Source: Pyropia yezoensis (taxonomy: Eukaryota; Rhodophyta; Bangiophyceae; Bangiales; Bangiaceae). Taken from it: a DNA stretch of 64,000 bases. The translations under genes were made by a program, and so were the position numbers. Location: positions 12,878,568-12,942,567 of the forward strand of contig CM020618.1 in the NCBI GenBank assembly GCA_009829735.1. The letters run 5' to 3'. Positions 54,524-64,000 of the stretch are shown here, in pieces. The notes under the pieces are model-generated. The model saw nothing but the letters and a program-made list of their open reading frames with translations. It had not been told where the DNA came from and did not search any database. Within the stretch, counting starts at the first letter, position 1, and every line of letters begins with the position of its first letter.

Positions 54524-55594
54524 GGTGAGCGCTGCTCAAGAGGGGGACCCCGCGCGCAGCCGACCGATCTCCTTCGTGGCTGACCCCGCCAGCGCGGTGA
54601 CGCCAAGCCGGCAGTGAGGATGACCAAGAGGTGACTGTAGGAACGGGGAGTGACTATGCGGCTCCCGTGCGCCAGTAGCCGACGAATGTAGATGGGGAAT
54701 AAGAGAGCGTGGGAGAGGGGCGAGAGGGGGGAAGAGCGTGGAGGGGACGATGCGTCACCCTTTCGTGCAGAGGGCGGTGACGCCGCGCACGGGGGCGGCG
54801 GCTCCTCCTTAAAGCGTTCCCTGCGACTGAGGGCAGGCACTGGGAGGCTGCCTCCACTACATCCGCAAGGACGAGACAGTTGCCAGCCCCGCACGGCGCG
54901 CAGCGTCACCGAAAGAAGGTTAGGGAACCGCCGTGAGGACTGCCAGTGCTTCGCAGCCCGCGGCTGCCTGGTGGCGCCCGCCCTCGACCCTTCGAGCACC
55001 TGTCGAGAGGTCGCCCGCCGCGGCGGTGAACGTGGCCGCCCCAGCCGTGGAGGCGTTACCCCTTTTGGGGGCGGCGCGGGCGGAGGTGCCCACCACTAAC
55101 GCCCAGGCAGCAGCGGCGGGTGGGAGACCCCTCCCCGGCCCCATTTTGCAGGGCCACTGTGCCACTACCCACGCCCCCAACTTTACCGCCCGCTGAGGCC
55201 GCCACGCTCACAACGCCTTCCAGCGGGGGGCCAAACGGGCTGGATGAGCCCCACGTCCTGCGATACGCAGCGGCGACGCGGTTAAGGCGGCCGCTCGGAG
55301 GGGGACACCACTGCAAGCGAAAACGGGAAAGGGAGGGGGGCGGGTGTGAGCGGTGTGGCAGGGATCGGAGAAGCCAAAGAAAGAGGGGGGAAGGGAGAGG
55401 GCACAGAAAACAAGAGGCGTTCGAGGTCCAGGTGGCAACAGGTCCCCGAGGCCACCGAGACGAAGTTCCGGACAGGCGAAGGGGCGCGAAGAGACCCACG
55501 ACTGAGAGCAGAACCAACCTGATCGTGGGGACAACCTCATAAAAGAAATTTATTTTGAATAAATATTAGCAGTTATTTCTCCATGCAACAGACC
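54524..55594. other. Spacer before tRNA-Gly
   Basis: No recognisable gene. It ends in AT-rich sequence (55540-55575) with AATAAA on the plus strand and TTTATT on the same stretch, so 3' ends could form on either strand. Confidence 0.45.
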
Positions 55595-55666
55595 ACGCCG
55601 GTAGTGTAGTGGTAATCATCATCGCTTCCCATGCGATGGACCGGGGTTCGATTCCCCGCCGGCGTA
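55595..55666 (+). tRNA. tRNA-Gly (anticodon CCC)
   Basis: 72 nt cloverleaf without intron. The acceptor stem ACGCCGG pairs perfectly with CCGGCGT. D-arm with TAGTGTAGTGGTAATCA; anticodon stem ATCGC/GCGAT around loop TTCCCAT (anticodon CCC); T-arm CGGGG-TTCGATT-CCCCG; discriminator A. Internal A and B box sequences are intact and no CCA is encoded, as in eukaryotes. A T-rich stretch a few bases on (GTTTTTGCGTTTTTTT) can serve as the RNA polymerase III terminator. Confidence 0.95.
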
Positions 55667-55672
55667 GGGACT

Positions 55673-55690
55673 TGTTTTTGCGTTTTTTTG
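55673..55690 (+). terminator. RNA polymerase III T-tract
   Basis: TTTTT and TTTTTTT runs shortly after the tRNA end. Confidence 0.6.
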
Positions 55691-55757
55691 ACTGTGGACG
55701 TGTGCGGGGGGCCGGGAGGCACCCCCTGACGGTCTTGGTTTGGTCTGCGGGGGCGGG

Positions 55758-58700
55758 ATGGAGCCGGATCGGGACATAGTTGACCGGTTGGTGCGGGATG
55801 TCGACGCCGTGGTCGTGGGGATTCTCGGAACGGTTCCGAATAGTGATATTCGGGGCCGTTCCGATATTTTACGGGGGGTGTTGACGAGGGTCTGGGCCAA
55901 TCAGATGACGGGATTGACCGAAATCCCTCACATTGGCCCAGATTCGCCTGTGCGTAACGGTTCTATGTTGCGTTCGTTGTGCGGCGGCGCTTGCACCCTG
56001 GGGGGGGGTGAAGCGCAGGTGTTTGGCGGCACCCCGGGGGCGAACCCGGGGTGCTCAAGTGACAGCGGTGGGTGCGTTGGCTTCGCCGCACCTTCCTCTT
56101 CGTTTTGTGGGGTCGCGGCCGCGGTGGGCGGCTCTGGTTCGGGCTCTGGGTCTGCGGTTGTGCCTTTGTGTCTGTCTGTCTCTGCTCCCCTTTCTTCTGT
56201 TCCCCCTGCCCCCCCCTCTTCCCCCTCTCTGGCGGTCCCTGCGCCTGTGGTGGCGTCTGGCGGTGCCCCTGCGGGGTCTGTGGGTGCGGTTGGCGGGGGG
56301 CTGGCGGCGGGCGGTGGCGGTGCTGGTGGCCTGTCTTCCCTCGGCCGCGGTGCTCCGGCGGTTGGCGTCGGCCCTTCCTCGGCGGTCGGTGCGCGTGCGG
56401 CGGTGGGCGGGGCGGTCTCTGGCGGGTCCTGCGCGTCCCCTGGCGGTGCTCGCGTGGGTGCTGCTGCTTGTGGGCCGGGGGGGGCTGCTGTGGGTGGTTC
56501 TTCCCTGGGGGGGGTGTTGCTGCTGGTCCCTCTGGGGGTGCTGTTCGTGTTGCTGGTCGGGGCGGCGGCGGTGCGGCTGCTGTCTCCGGTGCGCCTGTTC
56601 TGGCGTCTGGGGGGGGGCCGACTGCTCCCCCCCGCGGTGCTGCTGGCGTCCTTTGTGCGGGTGGTGCGGCGGGGGGGGCTGCCGGAGGGGGTGGTGTTGC
56701 TGCTCCTGGTGGTGCTGGTGCGGCGGTCGGCCGTGGTGGCGGCGGTGCGGCTGGCTCTCCCTCGCTGTCGGGTGTCGCTGGTGGGGGGGGGTGCTGACTG
56801 CCCCCCCTGGCGCAGATGTTGGCGGCCGTGGTGCGGGTGGTGCGGGGGGCGGTGCTGCTTGTTTGGGCGGCGGTGCGGGTGGTGCGGGGGGCGGTGCTGC
56901 TGGTTTGGGCGTCGGTGCGGGTGGGGGCTGCGTTGGTGCGGCTGTCGGTGCGGGCTCTGCCCCCGCCCCTGCCCATGACGGGTCTGCCCTGGTGGGGGGG
57001 GGGATGCTGCTGGACCCCCCCTGCCCTGCCAACTCTTCCGTCGGTGTCCGCGCCGGTGGGGGGGCGGTTGGCGCTGCCCCGGGTGCTGCTGTGGGGGCTG
57101 GTGGTGGTGCGGTTGGCGGCGGCGATGCTGCTGCGGCTGCCCCCTCCCCTGCCGGTGTTCTGCTGCCGGGGGGGGGAGCTGCCCCTCCTGGTGGGCCTGC
57201 TGGTGGCCGCGGTGCCGTTGCGGCGGCGGGGGCTCCTGCTGGCGGGCGTGTCGGTGCGGTCGGTGGTGCTGGTGGTGCGGCTGGTGGTGCTGGTCTGGCC
57301 CCCTCTGGCGCTCCTGGTGTGTGTGGTGGGGGGGGCCCTGTGGCGCCCTCTCTCCTTTTTCGCGGTGCGGTTTCGGGTGGTGCGGCTGTCTGCGGGGGGG
57401 GGGCAGCGACTGTCGCTGGGTCTGTTGGTGTGGTGGGCGCTGGCGGCGGTGCGGCTGGCGGCCGTGTCGCTGCGGCTGGGGCTCCCCCCTCACCCATGGA
57501 CCTGACGGGCGGGGGGGGGGCGGCTGCCACCTCTTGCGGTGCTGGCCGTGGCCGTGGCCCTGTGGTGCCGCCTGTGGGCGGTGTGCGTCGGGGCGCCGGT
57601 GCGGCTGGCGGTGCTGGCGGCGTGGCTTCTGGCGGGGCGGTTTTTGCCCCTGGTGCTCGTGGTGCGGTCGTTCGGGGGGGGGCTGCTGGACCTGTGTCGC
57701 TGTTTGAACGTGCGGGGGGGGAGGACGCTGCTGTAGCTGGACTCGGTGGCTGTGTTCAAGGTGTGAGCTGTCCCGCCCACCACGGTGGCCGATGCCAGGG
57801 TGGGCGCGGTGTGGGGGGGGGGGGGTAGCACGGGCTCCCGGGATGGGAGGCGGCGCCGCGCCCGGCGGCCCTCATTCCCTCCACGCTGGGGGGGATGGGG
57901 GTAGCTGGGTCGAGGTGGTGCGGCGCCGCACCCGGTCGCGCAGGGGGGCCGCTTCGGCCGCCACCCCTGCGCGGGACGACGATGGGGCTTCGGCCCCCGT
58001 CCCACCAGCCTACCGCCTGGCGTCACCCCCCTCTCCCACCCGCGCTCGACGCCCTGAGGAAGCGGGTCCCTGCGTAGCTGCTCAAGGGTTTTCGGGCGCT
58101 GTGTCGCCGGCCCTCGTCGGCCGTGCGGGTGCGGTGCCTGTGTGTGGGGGGGCTGCTGGGGGTGCTGCGCGTGGGGTGAGAGGTGTGCGCGGGTCGGCCG
58201 GACGGGCTGTGCCGCTGAGTGGCGCGGCTGCGGGTGCGGGTGTTGTGGGTGCTGGTGTGGCTGCGCGGGTGGGCGGTGTGTGCGGCGGTCTGGCTGGCGC
58301 GCGCGGTGGCCGTGCTGGCGCACCGGCGGGGGTGTCGCGGGAGGGGGTGGGTGCTGTGTCACCCCCTACCGTCGACGCCGCCGCTCGCGTCGCCGCGGCT
58401 GCCGCGGAGCTGACGCGCTGCCGGCCGCGTCGGGCGGCGGTGACACCCCTGGAGACGGTGTATGTCTCCGGGGTGTCCCGCGACGCCCGTGCGCACCGTC
58501 TGCGAGCGGCGGTGGCCGACCTCACCGGGGTCGACGTTCGCCTGGTGGCGGACGTCGACCGCTTCGGCACTACTGCCGCGGTGACGGTGGTGGCCACCGC
58601 CGCGGACGCCCTGCGCGCCGCGGTGCGGTCCGGCCCCGCCGCGTCGGTGCTGCGCCTCCTCCCTGGCGCCGACCCGTGGAGCGCTAAGCTCCTCGGGTCG

Positions 58701-59851
58701 CGCCGCCGAGAGGGGCTGTCCGCGGCCGACGCGGCGGGTGTGGCGGCGGACTTTTGCCGCCGCCGCCTCACCGCCAAGCTGGAGCAGCTGGCGGTGAGGT
58801 CGGCCATGCCCCCCCTCCTGCGTGCGTCGCTGCGCGCCCACATCGAGGGCGCGCTTGCGGCGCGCGGTGGGGGGGCACCCGCGCCTACGGTGCCCCAATG
58901 GATGGGGTGGTGCCAGCTGACTTCCCCGGCGGTGCCAGAGGTGCGACCGCGGCTGGCGCGGACCCGCCGCCGCCGGGGGATACGGCCCCGCCGGCGGCTA
59001 CGGCCGGCACTGTGCCTGCGCCCCCCGTGGCGTCCGACGACGCCATGGAGGGGGTGCAGCCTGCCGTGCCGGCCCCTACCGCCACGCCACTGGGCACGGC
59101 CGTGCCGGTGGTGGCGGAGGGTGGTGCTGGCGGCCCCTGTCGGGCTGCTCCTGCACCCCCTCCGCCCCGGCCGACGCCGATCCCTCCCCGCCTGGCCGCC
59201 GCCACCGCGGCGGCGGCGCGCACGCCGCTGCCGCCCGACACCACGCGAACGGCGCTGGTGACGCCCACCGCCACCGACCCGACGCGGCCGGCGCGAAAGC
59301 GCCGGCGCACGGAGGCCGGGTCGGTGGCGGTGCTGCCGCCGCCTGCGCATCGCCGCGGGCGCGCGCGGCCGTTGCGGCCGGCTCTGCGGGGGGGATCGCG
59401 ATCCCCTTCCGCGCCTGCGATGCCGCTTGCCGCTGTCGGCCGCCCTGTGGGCGCCGACAGCGAGATGTCGGCGCCCGCCCCGCCAACCGTAGCGACGGCG
59501 CCGTGGCCGACGGCGGCCCCCACGCTTCCCGCTGCCGCCCCCGCAGCCACGACTGCCGCGGACGGCGACGCCGCCTTGTCGGCAGCGTCGCCGCCCGTAG
59601 CGGCTGTGGCTGCGGCTGCGGCCGCGCCTCCTGCCGGCGCCGACGCTGCCACGCCTTGCGCCCCTCTCGCCGCACCGGCGGCGCCTGGGGCCGCCGCCAC
59701 GCCCACCGCCGCCGCCGATCCGCCTGTTGCCCCCCCCCCCACCGCCCCATCGTCGACAGATGGGGTGGAGGGGGCTGCGGCTACGGCGGAGGGTGCGGCT
59801 GGCGGTGCGGCCGCCACCACCAACGCCAGCGACGGGTGTCACCATGAGTGA
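55758..59851 (+). CDS. Retroelement ORF1 (gag-like), in several frames
   Basis: The ATG at 55758 opens MEPDRDIVDRLVRDVDAVVV and ~75 residues of normal composition (VLTRVWANQMTGLTEIPHIG). From about 56000 to 57800 the sequence is GGTGCGG/CTGGTG repeat in which no frame can be trusted. From about 57850 the zero frame is plausible again (GGDGGSWVEVVRRRTRSRRG), leading to an RRM-like beta-alpha-beta module: ETVYVSGVSRDARAH, VADLTGVDVRLVADVDRFG and TTAAVTVVATAADALRAAV. This is a common RNA-binding module of non-LTR ORF1 proteins. Near 58870 (G7 run) the frame changes again; a Pro/Ala-rich C-terminus with KRRRTEAG ends at TGA 59849-59851. Whether this is one protein or a decayed copy is undecided. 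Confidence 0.5.
56836..56925 (+). repeat. ~40-bp tandem duplication in ORF1
   Basis: Two close copies of a unit containing GGTGGTGCGGGGGGCGGTGC and TGCTTGTTTGGGCG / TGCTGGTTTGGGCG. Confidence 0.7.
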
Positions 59852-62800
59852 CACCCGTCGCGGAGCCGCCGCTGGGCGCGACGAGGCCACTGCGGCCTCG
59901 CGCTCGGCGGCGGCGTCGGGTCCGACCTCCCGCTCGCCGCAGGGCGGCGGGCCGGACCCTGGCGGGCCCCCTGCCGTGCGGGGGGCCTCTTCCGCTCCCC
60001 CGGCGGCTGGTGTCGGGGGTGCTGTGGGGGGTGCCGTCGGCGGTGGCGCTGCTGCCACCGCCGTCCCGTGTCCCGTCCCCGGCTGCGGAGTTCTGCTGTC
60101 GGGGGGGTGGGCGCACCTGCTGGGCTCCAGCACCTCCGGCAGGCGCACGTCGCCCCGGAGGTGCCGCCGGAGGTGCTGGCAGCCCTCGGCGCCGCCGGCT
60201 GCCGGTGGTGCGAGCGGCCGTTTCCGGCGTCTCGTGGCAGGAGGGGGAACTCCTCCCTGTCCTGCCACGAGACGCTCTGCCGGCTCAACCCCCGGCGACA
60301 GCGCGCCCGCCCCCCGTTGGCGACGGCGGCGCGGACCGTGCGCGCCCTGGGCGCGCCGCGGGCAGCGGCCCGGGCGACCACCACGGCGGCGGCTGGCGGC
60401 GCGGAGGCGCAACCGGCGACGGCGGCGACGGCGGCGACGGCGGCGGCGTCGGCGACGGCGGACACGGCGGCGGCAACGGCGACGGCGGTGACGGCGGCGG
60501 CAACGGCGACGGCGGCGACGGCGGCGGCAACGGCGACGGCGGCGACGGCGACGGCCGCGGCGGCGACGGCGGCGGCGACGGCTACGGCGGACGCTCTTCG
60601 CGCGGAGGCGGCGCCCGCGACGGCGCCGCCCGCGACCCTAGCGGCTGTGGGGGGCGAGCGCCCCGACGCCACGCTTTTTGCGGCGGACCACGCCGCATGG
60701 GCGCGGGCGCGCGGCGCATTTCTGCGCGCGTCCGCGCCCACCGACGCGGCGTGGCCGTCGCTGGTGGCGTCCGGCGCCCGCACGTCGGTGCACGTGCCCG
60801 CGGCGCTGCTGGGCGCGTGGCGTCGGCTTTTCGCCGATGCCCTGGACTGGGTGTGGCGCGAGCCCACCCAGCGCCACGCCTGGCTCTGGCTGCTGCTTCT
60901 CCCGTCCCTCGCCCTCCACTCCCCCACGCCCGCGGTCCCTCAGCGCGCCGACGCGGACCCTACCGCAGCGCTGTCGCACGCTGCTCGTGCGACGGCGTTG
61001 CTGGACGGGGATTTCGCCGGCGCGCTGGGCGACCGCAACGCCGGCATCTGGCGGCCGCCGGTGGGGAGGGGGGCACGCCCAGCCGGGGCGGTGCGGGAGG
61101 GGGACGCACTCTCGCCTGCCCGCCCTGCGCGCCCCACCGCCGCGCAGCGCCGCGCACTGCGGCAGGTGCGGAGCGGCCGCCTGAGCGCGGCCGCCCGCTC
61201 CCTGCTTGCCGCGCCGGCGGCAGCAAAAACGCCGGCGGTGTGGGCCAAGGCCTGCCGCCTCTTCCCGCCGGCGGCGCCGGAGCTGACCGCTGCCGCGTCG
61301 GTGGCGGCCGCCTTTCCCGCCGAGCTGGTGGCGGCGGAGGCGGCCGCCACCGACGCGCCCGCACCCGCCACGCTGTCGCGCGCGGCGGTGGAGACGGCGA
61401 TCCGCTCCGCCGCCGCCGGCAAGGCGCCGGGGCCGTCCGGCCTGAGGACGGAGCACCTCTGGGCCCTGGCGCCGGACGGCCAGGACGTCCTGGTCGAGGT
61501 GCTCCTCCTGCTGGCCGGCGACCACGCCGCAGTGCGCGTGCCCGCGGTGGCGGCCCGCGCGCTGGCGGGCGCCGACTTGGTCCTGCTGACCAAGTCGGGC
61601 GGCCTGCAGGCGGATGGGCTTCCCGGTCTCCGGCCGATAGGCATGCCGGAGACCCTGAGGAAGCTCGTCGCCTCTGCGCTGGCGCGCGCCGTGCGGGGGG
61701 CCGCGGCGGCGCTTTTTGCGCCGCTGCAGCAGGGGGTGGGGGTCTCCAGCGCGTGTGAGCGTATGCTTCACGAGCTGGAGGCCCACCTCGCCCTCCACCC
61801 CCGCCACGCCCTCCTCCAGCTGGACTACAAGAATGCATTCAATCTTGTGTCCCGGAGGGGGGCGTGGGCCGTCCTCTCCCGCGCCTTCCCCCTCCTCCGC
61901 CCATACCTGACGTGGGTATACGGGGGGGAGGAGGGGAAGGCCGCGCCGCCGGTCTACGGCTGGGCGCCTGGAGGCGCCGCCGACGACCCGTGCGGCGCCC
62001 GCAGCGGTGGGGCCGCGCCCGGCGGCGGCGGCGGCCACGGCGACGGCGACGGCGGGCCCGCCGGGCCTGGGGGGGGTGTGTGTGGCGCGGGTGGGGGTGC
62101 GGCCTTGGCGGTGGCGGCGGCGTGCGGTGCGGGCGGCGGGGGTGGCGGCGACGGCTGTGCGTGCGGCGGCGGCCGCGGCGAGTGCGCCGGGCCCGCGCGG
62201 TGCGAGCGTGACGGCGACGACGCGGCGGCGCGGGCGGCTGGCGGCGACGGTGGGGGTGGCGGTACGGCGGGTGAGGAGAGCGACGCCGGCCGGCGGGTGC
62301 CGGCCCCACCGCGGCGGCTGGTGCTGCGGGCCGAGAGGGGCGCCCAGCAGGGCGACCCCCTAGGCCCGCTGCTCCACGCCGCCGCGCTGTGGCTGGTGCT
62401 CCGCCGGCTGGAGGCGGAGCACCCCCGCCTCCTGGTGCGGGCCTTCCACGACGATGTCGTCGTGGTTGGCCCGCCCGCAGCGCTCCCCCCCGCCCTCGCC
62501 GATGCCGACCGGCTCGGCCGGTGCATCGACGCCCAGCTGGCGCCAGCCAAGTGTGTCGGCTGGTCGCCAGCTGGGCTGCCGGCGCCGGAGGGGTGGCCGG
62601 CCACGTGGGCGCCCGCGGGGGTGACGCAGTTCTCCGTCCCCCTCGGCAGCGACGCCCACGTGGCCGCGGGGGTGGACGCCCTTGCGGAGGAGCAAGGGCG
62701 TCTGAGCGCCGCCATTGCGGCGCTCCCCCCCGCGGAGCTACAGGCGCAGCTTTTGCTGCTGCGCCTGTGCTCCGGCCCCCGGCCCAACTACTGGCTGCGC

Positions 62801-64000
62801 GCGCTCCCCCTGCAGTGGGGAGCGCGCCTTGCCGCCGCCGTCGACCGCGACGCGCGTGCGGCGGTGCTGTCCGTGCTGTGTGACGCACGCGACGGCACCG
62901 CCACGCGCGACGCGGTCGGCGACCGCGCAGCGCTCCCCCCCGCGATGGGGGGGCTGGGAATCGGGGGGCGGGCGCGTGTGCTGCCGGCGGCGGCGCTGGC
63001 GTCGTGGGTCGACGCCCTGCGCGCCGGCGCCGCCTACTCCCCCGCCCTAGCGGCCATCCGGGACCGTCTGGAGGCGGTCCCGGTGGCGGCTGCCGACGGC
63101 GGCGTTGTACCGCCGCCGCCGCGCCCCCACCCGCGCCCCCCACCCCCTGTGCCACCTTCGCGGCCCCGCCCGCGCCCTCCACCCCCTGGGCCGTCCCGCC
63201 CGACCCCGCGGCGTGCTGGCCCTGCGGCTGGGGGGGTGCAGAAGCGGCGCCCCGCCGCGCGGCCTACGCGCGGCCGAGGGGGGGGGCTTTTCGGGGGTCG
63301 ACACTTGTTCGACCCCCCTGCCCGCCCCCCCCCTCGCCAACCGCCGACTCCCGCGTCCCCCCCGCGCGCCGCCACGCCCCCTGCCTCCTCCACGCCGTCG
63401 CCGTCTGTTGCCGCCGGCCCGCGTCCGGCCGCGGCGGGCGTCGCTGCGCCTACCGCCGCCTACGCCCCTGTGGCGCCCACGGCGGCCGCGGCGCCCTGCC
63501 CGCGCACGGGGTGGGTGACGGGGGGGCCCGACGGGGAGGACGTCGAGTTCCACTTCGTCACCCCCTCGCCCCCCCCTCCCCTCTCGACCCCCCCGCCCCT
63601 GGTGGGCGGGGCGCCGCGGCCGTGCACGGCCGAGGCCGCCAGCCTGTGCGCGGGCCTGCTGGAGCTGCTTGCAGCCCAGCAGGCCCACTGCACCGCCCCA
63701 GACCGTGGGCTGCTGTGGGTGCGGCGCCGCCCCGCGGCGCCTGCGCGCCCTCGCGGCCGCCCCGACCCGCTGGCTCCCCCCCCCCCGTCCTTCCCGCCCC
63801 CCGCCCGTGCCCCCCCCCCCCCTGCCCCCTCGTGCGGCGCCGGGACCATCCCTGGTACCCTGGCCGACGGCCTACCCGGCCCGGCGCCGCACACGCCACT
63901 GTCGTGGCGGGGTCTTCTGGGGGGGGAGGAGGTGCAGGCCAGCCAGCGGGACTTCTCCCTCCCGGCGCACGCCGCCGCCCGCGCGCGCATCTACGCCGAG
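59844..64000 (+). CDS. Retroelement ORF2: zinc fingers and reverse transcriptase (3' incomplete)
   Basis: The start ATG (59844) overlaps the ORF1 stop inside ATGAGTGA. The first ~85 codons (to CPVPGCGVLLSGGWAHL) are in one frame and the rest in another; the change lies near 60100-60130, next to a G7 run. C2H2-type finger C-x4-C…H, then a second CRWCERPF…SCHETLC module. After Ala/Thr repeats (60380-60600) comes a helical region, then RT: GKAPGPSGLRTEHLWAL, ADLVLLTKSG, GLRPIGMPETLRKLVASAL, LQLDYKNAFNLVSRRGAW, GAQQGDPLGPLLHAAAL, and the catalytic box AFHDDVVVVG (FHDD where YxDD/FADD is usual). A ~110-residue Gly/Ala-rich insert (61970-62330) lies between the palm strands. After RT the frame stays open, Pro-rich, to the window end; no endonuclease is seen yet. 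Confidence 0.8.

Larger units (their letters stand above)
55700..64000 (+). mobile_element. Non-LTR-like retroelement, 5' part, running off the window
   Basis: Contains a long Ala/Gly/Pro-rich ORF1 region and an ORF2 with zinc fingers and reverse transcriptase. No LTR, integrase or protease is seen. The 5' boundary is not defined; coding begins less than 100 bases after the tRNA. Extreme C/G homopolymers cause repeated frame changes. Confidence 0.7.

Noticed and set aside
55928..57530. Long Pro/Arg-rich frames on the minus strand
   Set aside because: They are the complement of GGTGCGG repeats in ORF1; no domain, and codon content follows base composition only.
58082..60412. 776-codon minus-strand Arg/Ala-rich frame
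   Set aside because: It is antisense to ORF1/ORF2, whose plus-strand motifs are specific; the minus frame has none.

Overview
The window is very GC-rich eukaryotic nuclear DNA. It carries intron-poor housekeeping genes (MAD2, a germin-like cupin, an MFS transporter, SRP19, a WKF-domain protein, a dual-specificity phosphatase), a eukaryotic tRNA-Gly and several classes of eukaryotic transposon. High GC, long C/G homopolymers, Ala/Gly/Pro-rich linkers and few short GT-AG introns fit a bangiophyte red alga of the Porphyra/Pyropia type. That assignment is inference from style only.

Layout. 0-3 kb: MAD2 (+) and a dual-specificity phosphatase (-), tail to tail. 4-16.6 kb: a nested transposon. A degenerate hAT element (about 4044-16568) is split by a 10.2 kb Ty3/gypsy chromovirus on the minus strand (5650-15817) with 539-bp LTRs and a TTGCC target duplication. 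The chromovirus encodes gag, a textbook -1 frameshift signal, and pol (protease, RT, RNase H, integrase, chromodomain). Between pol and the 3' LTR it also carries a 638-codon ORF on the opposite strand. 16.6-26.4 kb: a probable MULE-type DNA transposon with long terminal inverted repeats, a spliced transposase gene, and smaller inverted-repeat elements inside. 26.7-43.4 kb: host genes. They are a hemerythrin-like protein (-), a germin-like secreted cupin (+), a kinase-like/Sel1-repeat protein (-) and an MFS transporter (+), separated by low-complexity DNA. 43.5-44.5 kb: an internally deleted Tc1/mariner element abutting a small MITE. 46.8-54.5 kb: a DUF7918-like protein (-), SRP19 (-, spliced), a WKF/C7orf50-like protein (+) and a proline-rich protein (-). 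55.6 kb: tRNA-Gly(CCC), followed by a non-LTR-like retroelement whose ORF2 (zinc fingers and reverse transcriptase) runs off the right end.

The best candidate for an undescribed system is the chromovirus with its antisense accessory gene and convergent gene layout. A second theme is that at least four host genes and the right-hand retroelement change reading frame at or near long C/G homopolymers. The cause is either assembly length error or real slippage.
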